A stretch of DNA of 64,000 nt from Aspidiotus rigidus (Eukaryota; Arthropoda; Insecta; Hemiptera; Diaspididae), in contig JAVHKY010000023.1 in the NCBI GenBank assembly GCA_035079385.1, forward strand, positions 620,001 to 684,000, read 5' to 3'. Below, piece after piece: positions 44,591 to 56,390 of this stretch (its first letter is position 1; each line of letters starts with the position of its first letter). Both the position numbers and the translations under genes were made by a program. The notes beneath the pieces are model-generated. The model saw only the letters and a list, made by a program, of their open reading frames with translations, did no database searches and was not told where the DNA came from.

Positions 44591-45884
44591 CGAATAATAC
44601 ATTCTGATATTCCCTCATAAAGTAGATTATTCCCTGCTAGCCTGAATAAATTTGGTTCATAAAAGGACTAAGTAAAACTAGCAATTTAGGTGAAATTATC
44701 CCAAACCAGCAATAAAATTTTGGGAAAACCGATTTACTTATTCTGAACAACTTTTCGGAAGAACTGGAGTATACATCCTCTGGACAAAATAAATCGATAA
44801 ATTATACATTCCGTGAACTTACTGGACGCTCAAAATATGTAGCTAGTACTCGAACAGAATTCCGCATCACTCTCGAAGCAATGAAAATTACATTGAAAAA
44901 TCTTGCTTCTGCGCTCTTGAAAACTCGACCGACCAGAGAGATGGGTAGTTCACCTTAACGATGATTGAAACCAAGTTTTTCATCCTCTTCTTTTCTGTTG
45001 CAGGTCAGCCTTCATTGAGGTAGAAATTTGTAAACAAATGTATGAATGAAAATTACGTACGGTATAATCAGCCGCGCGAGAGAATACGGATTTCGTCCGT
45101 GTAATTTTGTTGACCTTATCATCGCGCTCTTATTAGACAAACACATAGCAAATCCGATATAGAATACGAAGTTCATGGTCCGCGTCAGTGTTAATAAAGA
45201 ATAACTGCTGAGTTAATCAGATCTTGAGGTCGACTATGTTACATTCGATGATATCATCTTAATTGAAATTATAATGCGATTCAGCGTTTGTATTACCGCA
45301 TACTTACTATACTAATACTAGTACGTTCTCATAAGCTTATAAGAATTTCTTTCAGAAAATTAAATGATATATTTCATTAATTATACTTCCTTAAGTACTT
45401 CAAAAAACGAACGAAGAAAAGTCTCACTTTTGCCGTCCACTCAGCAAGATTTATTGGGCTTAGACCTACAACTAATACGTACTCAAATACGTAATGATAC
45501 ATTTCAACTAGAAATTATAGAGGTACAGGAAACCCATGATTTGTTTCGGGGTCAAATTCTAACTTTCTTAGTTAAATTGGTACGAAAAGCCCAGTTCTCT
45601 CAGGAAGGACCTTTATTCAGAGAAGAATACAATTTTTTCGTGAGTTTTATATCGCCACTATTTCAGTTCTACTAATCGAAAAATTTTGAAAATTGATATG
45701 GTCGGGTGAAATGCCTTATTTTACAAGGTGTTCTCCTTCCTCTTGAATTCAATATCACCGTTTTCGGTGCTGGTAAACTTTCTGGTTTATGTAGGCAGGG
45801 AGTGATGACAGTGGCAACCTCATACAGTTCGGAAGTCATTTTTTTTCGCTGCTCCTTCAAGGGTGGTATAATGAAACACAGCAC
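44591..45884. other. Foreign sequence between R1 relic halves
   Basis: About 1.3 kb with no similarity to the R1 copy separates the two relic parts. A frame at 45364-45675 has no motif. No TIR or TSD was found by eye. It could be an insertion or the result of rearrangement. Confidence 0.4.
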
Positions 45885-46358
45885 ATCTTATTTGAGAGTG
45901 AGGCGCGGAGGTGTGAGCGAGGTAAGCTTAGTCGGTCACTGCAAGAGATTGAGATCGATGAAGCGCATGTTTTGAAGAAGCATGGAACCAAGTGTCTGTA
46001 TTGGCAGCCACAGTTGACAGGAAATCAAATAGGCAAATGCAATGTCCTCCTCAAACCTATGTAAGATCCACATATAGACGATAGCGATACTCTGCAGGAA
46101 GACGATCACGCATAACAGCAGAGCAAATTCGATTCCCGTTGAGGTCAGGATATATTTCGTATGTCAAAAGCAATTTAACTCTAATATGTGTGTGCTAGTT
46201 TGCGGGGGTCGGGCTTCGCCGTGGAAGTTTTTCCAACACCGAAGTTATATCCGAAAGGGTCGATCGATACTGGGGTTGGAAGAAACAAAATTGATGCATA
46301 CGCGACCCGCACCACTCCACTATGGAAGACGGGAGGCAGCACATGCGACATGAGCGAT
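45885..46358 (+). pseudogene. R1-clade LINE relic, 3' part and 3' UTR
   Basis: It matches the end of ORF2 and the 3' UTR of the 5590-7260 copy: GAAGCATGGAACCAAGTGTC near 45976, AATAGGCAAATGCA, CTGCAGGAAGA, then AACACCGAAGTTATATCCGA and CACATGCGACATGAGCG at the end. It confirms where this LINE family terminates. Confidence 0.75.
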
Positions 46359-47513
46359 TTTATCTTATACCAGTCGGAAAAGAGAGCACTCACACTGAAG
46401 ATGAAATTCAATGCCTGGATTCAGACGTAGCCTTCTTATAGATAAAAAAAAAAAAAAAAAAAAATTAGAAGAAAATACAGGCAATAAGGCAATGACCGCA
46501 TAAGTTTGGATATGACACGATATAACGATTTGATACTCGATAGAGCTTTAAGTTTATTAAATGCCAGTATGTTCATATCTGCGGTCCATTTGTCGAACAA
46601 TGCAGGAGAAAAGACGTCGATAATCCTATTATGAGTGAGTACGAGTATTTTTGCATGAAATTGATGGCAAAACCATGTGTGCATTGTATGGAAAATTTAC
46701 ATGCATGTACGTTAATTCATTTTTCATGCTAATTTCGTGAAATTCTTTTTTTTTCTCTCCCGTTTTCAAGACGGGATACACCTTGTCTTTGAACAATACT
46801 TCTTTAACCTCACCTTCGCAAACACTCAGTAAAACTATTCGGAGTTCTACGTGATCGAAATATTCGATACGCTTGCCCCTGTATCGCAAATTGCGTTCAA
46901 TGTGCAGTTTTGCAAGAAAAGACTTTTTTCAGTAATTAGATTTAGGATTTTCGAATACTGTTTATGGCCACTTATACACAATTTTTTGTAACAAATAGGT
47001 CGATGATCGAAATTTTTTCGTGTCAACTGCCTTGTGTATGTAGCTTCAAAGTAAAAATTTTTCCACGCCCCACTCCCCTTCACCCAGCTACAAAGTGTCT
47101 GTTGAAAAGAAATTCTGAAAATACTTAACTTTTGCTTGACTTATACTTGACCTTTTTTCCAAGTAAGCGAGTTAACAAGCAAAAAAGAAGGGGAAAAAAG
47201 TTAGATTGGGTAAAAATACTATATGTTTTTTTTTTTTTTCTTTTTCATAAATGTTTTGTCATTTCCATTATTTTTACTTGACCGTTGATGAAAATACTTG
47301 ACATTTACTTGTTTACTTGACCTTTCATCAAATACTTGACTTTTACTTGATTTAATTGACTTACTTGACCGGTAGACCGGTAGACACCCTGCTATTGGGT
47401 ATCCACAGGTCATTCTTTGGTAATTTTGTCAAGACCGTAAAGGGGGTCAGAGCTCACGCAATCCACCACACAAAACTTTCAGATATCCTCCTCACCCTGC
47501 CCCAGACTTTTGA
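46359..47513. other. No gene recognised
   Basis: An A-run is at 46444-46463. From 47100 to 47390 there is a degenerate ACTTGAC-rich stretch (ACTTTTACTTGA, ATACTTGACATTTACTTG). No coding motif. Confidence 0.35.
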
Positions 47514-47876
47514 ATTATTCAGGCTCGACAATTCCTTGAAAGTCGACAACAATCTTTTACAAATCTCCAAACCTCCTGTCTCAGGATTGCCCTGAGAGCC
47601 TATTGTACGAGCCCAAAACTTGGCCTATGCGCAGAGGCCTCAAAATCTCTCCTTCACTTTCATAGACTCACCCTGACCTCCAACTTTTTATTGCCTGTCT
47701 CCCGATTTCCACAACTTCTAACTTATCTTTCTTCTTCACAACAACCAAACCCCCACATATTCGCTTATACTTCAATCACCTCAATAAAAGAAACATTCCC
47801 CCTATGTGTACAAGTTGGCATTATATTATCAAACTGTTTATTCACACACAGCAAAATGTTGTCAATGGTGGAATAA
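47514..47876 (+). pseudogene. Non-LTR RT-to-RNase H connector, open 120 codons
   Basis: The frame is open from 47514 to a stop at 47874. It contains TNLQTSCLRIALRAYCTSPK, LGLCAEASKSLLHFHRLTLT and SNFLLPVSRFPQLLTYL. This is the block between RT thumb and RNase H in jockey/I-group elements. It is the same family as 34905-35075 and possibly as 31667-32652. The RT palm is not present. Confidence 0.65.
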
Positions 47877-47884
47877 TACATAAA

Positions 47885-50694
47885 TTTTGAACAAAGGTTG
47901 AAATTAACTAACAAAAATTTTGTCAGGTCGAATCATAGCTTTAAACATTTTTGTAATAAAATTTTGTTAGTTCAAATCATAACATTCAACATTTTTGTAA
48001 TACAATTTTGTTAGGTCAAATCATAGCTTTCAACATTTTTGTAATATAATTTTGTTAAGCCAAATCATGGCTCTTGACATCTTTGTAATACAATTTTGTT
48101 TAGTCAAACCATAGCTTTAAACATTTTTGTAATGAAATTCTGTAAGGTCAAATCATAGCTTCCAAGATTTTTTAACACAAATTTGTTAGGTCAAATTTTG
48201 GCCTCTAACATTTTCATAATACAATTTTGTTAGGTCAAATCATAGCTTTCAACATTTTTGTAATATGATTTTGTTAAGTCAAATTATAGCTTTTAAGATT
48301 TTTGTAATATAATTTTGTTAAGTCAAATCACAGCTCTTGACATCTTTGTAATACAATTTTGTTTAGTCAAACAATAGCTTTAAACATTTTTGTAATGAAA
48401 TTCTGTATGGTCAAATCATAGCTTCCAAGATTTTTTTAACACAAATTTGTTAGGTCAAATCCTGGCTCTTGACATTTTTGTAATATTATGATTTCGTTAG
48501 GTCAAATTTTGGCTCTTAACATTTTCATAATACAATTTTGTTGGGTCAAATCATTGCTCTTGACATTTTTGTAATATAATGATTTTGTTAGGTCCAATCA
48601 TCGTTCTTAACATTTTTGTAACACAATTTGTTTAGTCAAATCATAGCTTTCAACATTTTTATCATATAATTTTGTTAAGTCAAATTATAGCTTTTAACAT
48701 TTTTGTAATATAATATTGTCAAGTCAAAACATAGCTCTTGATATTTTTGTAACACAATTTTGTTAGGTCAAATCCTGGCTCTTAACATTTTTGTAATATT
48801 ATGATTTTGTTAGGTCAATTTTGGCTCATAACATTTTTGTATTATAATAATTTTTTCAGGTAAAATTTTGGCTCTCGAAAATTTTCATAATACAATTTTG
48901 TTGGGTTGAATCATAGCTTTAAGCATTTTGGTACTACAGTTTTGTTGGGTCAAATCATCGCTCCTAACATTTTTGTAAACAGTTTTGTTAGGTTGAATCA
49001 TAGCTTTCAACCTTTTTTTAACACAATTTGGTTAGGTCAAATCATCGCTCTTAACATTTTTGTAATATAATTTTGTTAGGTCAAATCATAGCTCTTGACA
49101 CTTTTGTAATAAAATTTTGTTAGGTCAAATCATAGCTCTTGACATTTTTGTAACACAATTTTTTTAGGTCAAATCCTGGCTCTTAACATTTTTGTAATGC
49201 ATTTTGTTAGGTTGAAACATAGTTTTGAACATTTTTGTAAATACAATTTTGTTAGGTCGAATCATAGCTTTCAACATTTTTGTAATATAATTTTGTAAAG
49301 TCAAATCATAGCACTTGACACTTTTGTAATACAATTTTGTTAGGTCAAATCAAAGCTTTCAACATTTTTGTAATATTACAATTTTGTTAGGTCAAATTAC
49401 AGCTTTCGACATTTTTGTAATATAATTTTGTTAGGTCAAATCAAAGCTTTCAACATTTTTGTAATATTACAATTTTGTTAGGTCAAATTATAGCTTTCAA
49501 CATTTTTGTAATATAATTTTGTAAAGTCAAATCATAGCACTTGACACTTTTGTAATACAATTTTGTTAGGTCAAATCAAAGCTTTCAACATTTTTGTAAT
49601 ATTACAATTTTGTTAGGTCAAATTACAGCTTTCGACATTTTTTTAATATAATTTTGTTAGGTCAAATCAAAGCTTTCAACATTTTTGTAATATTACAATT
49701 TTGTTAGGTCAAATTATAGCTTTCAACATTTTTGTAATATAATTTTGTTAAGTCAAATCATAGCTCTTGACTCTTTTGTAATAAAATTTTGTTGGGTCAA
49801 ATCATAGCTTTAAACATTTTTGTAATAAAATTCTATTACCTAGGTCAAATCATAGCTCCAAGATTTTTTTAACACAATTTTGTTAGGTCAAATCCTGGCT
49901 CTTGACATTTTTGTAATACAATTTTGTTAAATCAAATCATCACTCCTAACATTTTTGTAAATACAGTTTTGTTAGGTCAAATCATGGCTTTTAACATTTT
50001 TGTAATATAATTTTGTCAAGTCAAATCATAGCTCTTGACATTTTTGTAACACAATTTTGTTAGGTCAAATCCTGGCTCTCAAAATGTTTGTAATGCATTT
50101 TGTTAGGTTGAAACATAGCTTTGAACATTTTTGTAAATACAATTTTGTTAGGTCAAATCAAAGCTTTCAACATTTTTGTAATATTATGATTTTGTTAGGT
50201 CAAATTATAGCTTTCAATATTTTTGTAAATACAATTTTGTTAGGTCAAATCAAAGCTTTCAACATTTTTGTAATATTATGATTTTGTTAGGTCAAATTAT
50301 AGCTTTCATCATTTTTGTAATATAATTTAGTTCAGTCGAATCATAGCTCTTGACATTTTTGTAACACAATTTTGATAGGTCAAATCCTGGCTCTTAACAT
50401 TTTTGTAATGCATTTTGTTAGGTTGAAACATAACTTTGAACATTTTTGTAAATACAATTTTGTTGGGTCGAATCATAGCTTTCAACATTTTTGTAATAAA
50501 ATTCTGTTACCTAGGTCAAATCATAGCTCCAAGATTTTTTTAACACAATTTTGTTAGGTCAAATCCTGGCTCTTGACATTTTTGTAATATAATTTTGTTA
50601 AGTCAAATTATAGCTTTCATCATTTTTGTAATACAATCTTGTTAAGTCAAATTATAGCTTTCAACATTTTTGTAATACAATTTTAACAGGTAAC
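47885..50694 (+). repeat. 44-45-bp minisatellite, roughly 60 units
   Basis: The unit is ACATTTTTGTAATACAATTT, then TGTTAGGTCAAATCATAGCT, then TTCA. The first spacing measured is 44 bp. Unit variants (TCAAATCCTGGCTCTTG, TAATATTACAATTTTG and others) recur in blocks, for example the groups near 49280-49740, so larger segments were duplicated. No coding meaning. It ends where element X starts at 50695. Confidence 0.9.
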
Positions 50695-51139
50695 CTGTAG
50701 TATGGGGGGCTTTTTGAGAAATTTGCCGTGCAACGTCCGTTGTCCGCCGTCCAACAAACAACTTGGAAAAATTTTTACTCTTGAGCGGAACTATATATGA
50801 TAATAGGAGGACTTAAAAAAATTTTGACTATCAAGCTATATAATATGATAGGAGGAGACTTAGAAAACTTTCGACTCTCAAGCCATATATGATAAAATTT
50901 TTCCAAGTTCCCCTTCCATCATATATAGTTTGAGAGTCAGAATTTTTTCAAGTCCTCCTCCTATCATATATAGCTTGAGATTTGGGAAAAATTTAGACTC
51001 TCAAACTATATTATACTAGGCTTATAGTAGGCCTAGGGCTTCTTTATACTAACTTCATCTAGGTCTACGCTTCCTTGAATTCTCAATACCAAATCCCATA
51101 TGACCCATAAAACAGGTTCCCTGCGTTCCTCGTTCAACA
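50695..51139 (+). mobile_element. Element X, nearly full copy after the minisatellite
   Basis: The left end is AACAGGTAACCTGTAGTATG and the right end is CATAAAACAGGTTCCCTGCG then TTCCTCGTTCAAC. The interior holds subrepeats in both orientations around 50890-50960. It lacks the last ACGACGGCTTCC part. Confidence 0.65.
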
Positions 51140-52859
51140 TTTTTTCTTTCTTTCTTCTTGCCCTTGCATTCATACGGCCAACCTTCAAAATTTTTCTCAG
51201 TGCTCAAAGTGAGTCACTGTCTCCACCTTTAGGGAACTCCAAGTTGCCAAAAGAACGTTGTACATGTTTTTGGAGAAGCCCTTTGTAAAGAAAATTTTAC
51301 TCCAACTTGGAAGCCTCACTCCATTTTGGCGGTTCTTATTCAAATTCTGAGAAAATCTGTGTTTTGAATTAGGCCACCGCTCACTTCATAAACATCGCGA
51401 GTTTAATCGGACAGAAAAGCTGTAATCAAAACTAACCGACAAGGGGACTCCACGGGGACACGAATGCTGAAATTTCATTTCATACATAATATTTTCCTCC
51501 GCATAGCGGCGCGCTATTAATAAACGAATGGCGTGTCTTTTATCAGAAAATGTTATAACAATACCCGCGCGTAGATTAAGAGACAAATCGAAAGAGAAAA
51601 TTGAAAACTAAAACAATGAATAAACGTCTTGTGCAGCAAACGTCGACGCAAACAAACAGTAGTTGTATGTTACATTTCCGAGTCGGTAATCAATATAATA
51701 CTACATATTATTGTTGAATATATAAGATATATTCGGAATTATTCTACTCGCGAATATACGAGAAGTCTATTATGTGCACAGTATATATCAGGCTGTAACG
51801 TCATTAATCATCGTAATGCACAGCCATATCGTCGCAAACCACACGCACACACTCGCGTAATGAAAGCGCGAACATATTATGCTTCATCTCTAGTGTCAGT
51901 ATTAGGATGCAGTTCTGTGCGAAATTTATATCCTCCTTTTCATCATATGTATTTTTTTCATACTACCCCTTTTTTTCCAATTCTCCACTCCATCGTGGAT
52001 TATGGAAAAATGGCATCTAACCAATTTCGTCAGCGTTTTATGGGAAGGGAGACGACGAAGGCGAGGCACACATACACTGTATACATGTATTCATTATACG
52101 TACACACGTACACGAGCAAACAAATTTACAAAACGAGAACTTACGGGGGAGGCTTTCGGAAGATGAGAATGTTGGTCAATAGTTCGAACTTTTTGAACGC
52201 AGAGCAAAACCATAGGTGCGATATTATAATCGATGAAATTTCTCACCTGAAACAGAAAAAATATCACAACATTAGCTATTGAGAGACAGGAATTGTCAAA
52301 TTGTGAGTAATAATTAGTTTTATGGATGAGTTACACTTCACGTTTACGTGATTTTACCGAGTTATATCCGTACAATCCCTAACTCAGAAGTCCTAACCTC
52401 AATTAATGTAATTGGAATTTGAAAATCGTTATGAAATTCGCGAGTAAAAAGATATGAATTTAAATAAGAGAAGGGATAGGTGGTGTAAAAGGAGGTGGAT
52501 CTAAGAAAAGTAAGGGTTTCAATGAATCAGTAGATTGAGGTCCGAGAAAAGAGGTCGTACAAAGAAGGTTCTGAAATGCCATGAGCCGGTGGAGAATACG
52601 AGTTAATCGAGGAAGAGTGTGGTGGCCCGGATGTATACTCGTAGTTAGGCAAAGAAGAACTCTTCATATTGAGCTTCTCTTCAGAAAATGTCCACAGCAC
52701 AGGTTGATGCCATCAATATTTCAACTGGTTCATATTCAGACCACTCCAGAGCACTTTTCAAAAGCCGAGAGTAGCAGTGATTGAGGTCCAATGCTAAGGA
52801 GGAGATCCATATTTTTAGCGACAAAATCAACAACCCCGATGAATCATATATCAACTTCC
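51140..52859. other. No gene assigned; one long open frame
   Basis: The longest unassigned frame (51629-52282 plus, 217 codons) begins without an ATG. It is Tyr-, His- and Arg-rich and shows no domain. Its codons look like random AT-rich DNA with TATA and CACAC runs. I do not call it a gene. Confidence 0.3.
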
Positions 52860-53908
52860 TACTTAAATTCACGTCGATTTTTATTCGATTTAGTTCCGCT
52901 CAATGTCCACTGCGAATCTACGAAAACGATTGGATCTTGACTCAAAATTGATATCGACCGCTCCTTTTTACCATCGATTAATCGCTAACGTCGAAATTGA
53001 TTCGATTCCCAGTCGTCGGTTCTGAGTTGATCATTCACCCGGAAAAGGCTCGCGAACGACGCCGGAATTTCCTAATTTTCAAGCGCACAGTGTGATAGGG
53101 TTTCAGAATTGAGGGTGAAAATGAGTCGACACTTGGTATTAGATCAAATATTGACTGAAAATCGACGACGGCGACGGTATCGTGTCGATTCGACCAATAT
53201 TGCACTAGTAAAACATGATAAAAATTCTTAATGGTCCTCATTGTGTCGCTTTTAGCGCGTAAATTCAAAAAAACGACTGGTAATCGACCCAACAGAGCCA
53301 TCGGTTTCAGATCAATAGAAAAATTTGCAGATGTCGAATCGAAATTGACTCCAATTATTGGGGTCGATTTTAGATCAATTTAGAGTCGACCAGCAAACTG
53401 TAATCGAAGTAAAAGAACCAGTCAATTTCAAATCAATAAAAGAATCTGAGGAAGTCGACTCCAGATAGACGTCGATATCAGGCCAGTCGATTTCAAGTCG
53501 ACAAAATTTTGGAGACGTCGATTCGAAATCGAATCTAGATCGACGTCCATTCAGGTCGATCAGGGTACATTACCAGAGAACTAGAAATCAACTTGGAATC
53601 GAACCTACAAGGAAGTCGTCAAGTCGATTTTCGGTCGATGGAGATACTATTTGGATAAGTCGAATCCAAACCGACTCAAGATTGACGTCGATCTGAGGTA
53701 GAGTTAAAGTTGACCAGCGTACATTCCTAGAGAACTGAAAATCGAATATTCATGAAACAAGAAAGCAGTCAATTTCAAGTCGGTAAACGAATTTGGAGAA
53801 GTCGATTCAAAGTCGGCTTCAGATTGACGTCGATTCAAATCGATCAGCAGACGTTACAAATTGACTTGAAATCGAACCAACAGAGATGTTGAATTTGGAT
53901 CAACAGAA
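52860..53908 (+). repeat. GTCGA-rich degenerate tandem repeat, block 1
   Basis: Words such as GTCGATTCGAAATCGA, TTGACGTCGATT, GCGTACATTACCAGAGAACT and CGAACCAACAGAG recur at about 120-155 bp, strongly diverged. TCGA is extremely frequent. Related blocks are at 55745-56390, 58720-59385 (inverted) and about 22440-22690. Confidence 0.7.
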
Positions 53909-53909
53909 A

Positions 53910-54097
53910 AAACGACGGCTTCCTTAACAAAGTTAAACGAGGAACACATGGAACCTGTTCTACGGGTCCAATCGGTTTCAGTAGCGAGATTTGAGATTGA
54001 AATTTTGAAGAACCTGAAATTTTTGAAATTCTTCTGAGTCTGTTGCATATGATAGGAGAAGGACTTTAACCATCCTCCATAGAACAGGTTTCCTATT
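53910..54097 (-). mobile_element. Element X, shortest copy with both ends
   Basis: It runs from ACGACGGCTTCCTTAACAAA to ATAGAACAGGTTTCCTATT. About 188 bp, with almost no internal subrepeats. It interrupts or ends the GTCGA repeat. Confidence 0.55.
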
Positions 54098-54148
54098 GAA
54101 ATTTCGAAATTTCAAACTATAAATGATAGGAAAGGGACTTGAAAAAAA

Positions 54149-54665
54149 AGGACTGTAATTATTACAATAAAAGACAGGAATGTCTTTAAAAAAGGACTGT
54201 AATTATTACAATAAAAGACAGGAATGTCTCGAAAAAAGGACTGTAATTATTACAATAAAAGACAAGAATATCTCCAAAAAAGGACTGTAATTATTACAAT
54301 AAAAGACAGGAATGTCTCCAAAAAAGGACTGTAATTATTAAAATAAAAAACAGGAATGTCTCCAAAAAAGGACTATAATTATTACAATAAAAGACAGGTA
54401 TGTCTCCAAAAAAGGACTGTAATTATTACAATAAAAGACAAGAATGTCTCCAAAAAAGGACTGTAATTATTACAATAAAAAACAGGAATGTCTCCAAAAA
54501 AGGACTGTAATTATTACAATAAAAGACAGGAATGTCTCCAAAAAAGGACTGTAATTATTACAATAAAAGACAAGAATGTCTCTAAAAAAGGACTGTAATT
54601 ATTACAATAAAAGACAGGAATGTCTCCAAAAAAGGACTGTAATTATTACAATAAAAGACAGAAAC
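54149..54665 (+). repeat. 44-bp tandem repeat with two palindromes per unit
   Basis: About 12 nearly identical units of GGACTGTAATTATTACAATA plus AAAGACAGGAATGTCTCC and an A-run. Markers at 54153, 54197, 54241 and 54285 give exactly 44 bp. Each unit holds TGTAATTATTACA and AGACAGGAATGTCT, both inverted repeats. Confidence 0.95.
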
Positions 54666-54852
54666 ATTACAATACCGCTAGAAGAGCATCTAAATACTCT
54701 GTTCTCACTCAAATATTTACTGGAACGACTACTTTAGTAGAATATAAGCATAACAGTGCAAATTCTACGCACATTCATATATATAATGGGGATTGTTACA
54801 TTCTGTTTGAGTTCTACTCAAGACTGTACGGTAATGATTCCAATACATCAAG

Positions 54853-55633
54853 AAAAATTTTCTGGCATAGCCAAATAAATGAAAATCATGTTCCATGTCT
54901 TTTATATTTTATCAGTCATCTTGAAATATTTCAGTCTAGGCTTCTACTAGGTCAAGTGTTCGTGAGATATTATTCGTTTACCCCTTTACCTATCTTGGCG
55001 TCGTATAAGTCTTCTATGAGAAATATGAGGTAGCGCGAACTCGCTCCGCTCGTTCGCCCCCAGTCTCGCTGTTGTATTGGAATGGTACGAGACAATTCAA
55101 GTCTAGGGGACTTGGAAAAATTTTTCTAATTATTAATTATATTAATTATTTAATTATTTAATTATTTAATATTATTTATTTATTTATTTATTTATTATTA
55201 ATTCTTCTAGTAGGTCGAGTGTTCGTGAGATATTATTCGTTTACCCCTTTACCTATCTTGGCGTCGTATAAGTCTTGTATGAGAAATATTTTGAGGTAAT
55301 TGTGGGTGTTCTATATTTTGAGGTATCAACTTTCGTGGGGCGAACGAGCGATCTCGCTGTTGTATTGGAATGGTATGAGACAATTCAAGTCTAGGGGACT
55401 TGGAAAAATTTCGACTATCCAGCCATATATGATAGGAAGAGGGACTTAGAAAATTTATTTATTTAATTATTTAATTATTTATTATTCATTATTAATTATT
55501 ATTATTACGCGGGGTGTACTCGCGAATTTCTGAATCACCCACGGGGTAGAGATTTCTTCTGACGGGGGGGAGGGGGGTGTGTACTCGCGAGTTTCAAAAT
55601 CGGGGTCCGGCGAGAGAAAAGACATGGAACATG
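54853..55633 (+). mobile_element. Element Y copy 3
   Basis: Inverted repeats lie at 54887-54903 and 55617-55633, both perfect. It has the GC-rich core (55035-55060) and only one GTGTACTCGCGAATTTC module, so it is the shortest copy. Confidence 0.65.
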
Positions 55634-56390
55634 TCAAAAATCGACTTCCGACCCTCTCACGTCACGATCTGATGACGTCATTTTAGCCGGATGGCGTACG
55701 GTGAATTTTTGGAAAAATCTCACATAAAACAGGTTCCCAGTAAAAAATTAGGAATAGTCACATTACAATCGACTCCAGATTGACGTCGACTTAAGGTCGA
55801 TTTGAAGTCCTCCAATTTCCAGAGAACTGGAAATTCACTATTAATCGAGGCGAAACAGCGCTCAATTTCAAGTCGATAAAATTTTATAGAGGTCAAGGTC
55901 GATTCGAAGTCGACTTTAGATCAACGTCGATTTAGGCTGGTCAGCGTACATTACCAAAGAACTACAACTCGACTAGAAATCGAGCCAACACGGAAGTCGA
56001 TTTCGGGTCAACAGAAAAATTTGAAGTAATTGTATTAAAATCGACTCCAAATTGACGTCGATTTGAGGTCGATCAATTTCCAGAGAACTGAAAATTTACT
56101 GTTAATCGAAGCGAAACAGCTCTCAATTTCAAGTCGATAAAATTTTTGAAGAATCGATTCGAAGTCGACTCTAGATGAAGGTCGATTCAGATCGATCAGC
56201 GTACATTACCAAAAAACTTATAAATCGACTAAAATCGAACCAACAGAGATATCGATTTTGGATCAATAGAAAAAATTTGAAGGATTTGAGGTAGATTGAA
56301 AGTTAACCATCGTACATTCTCACAGAACTGAAATCAACTTTTCATCGAAACAAGAGAACATTCAATTTCAAGTCGATAAAAATTATCCCG
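55634..56390 (+). repeat. GTCGA-rich repeat block 2, with an X end
   Basis: Near 55720-55740 a solo X end (CATAAAACAGGTTCCCAGT) occurs, preceded by a TGACGTCA at 55673-55680. Then GTCGA-rich units follow (AGCGTACATTACCAAAGAAC and similar) as in block 1. Confidence 0.6.

Noticed and set aside
46444..46463. A-run as a LINE poly-A tail of the R1 relic
   Set aside because: The family 3' terminus lies near 46358, about 85 bp before the run, and the other copy has no poly-A.
47885..50694. Regular repeat with varied pieces that could suggest a CRISPR-like array
   Set aside because: Units are contiguous, with no unique spacers and no cas genes, and the DNA is clearly eukaryotic. It is a minisatellite.
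51629..52282. 217-codon open frame as a host gene
   Set aside because: No ATG at the start, no domain, simple-sequence stretches and composition like the surrounding DNA. Kept only as a remark.
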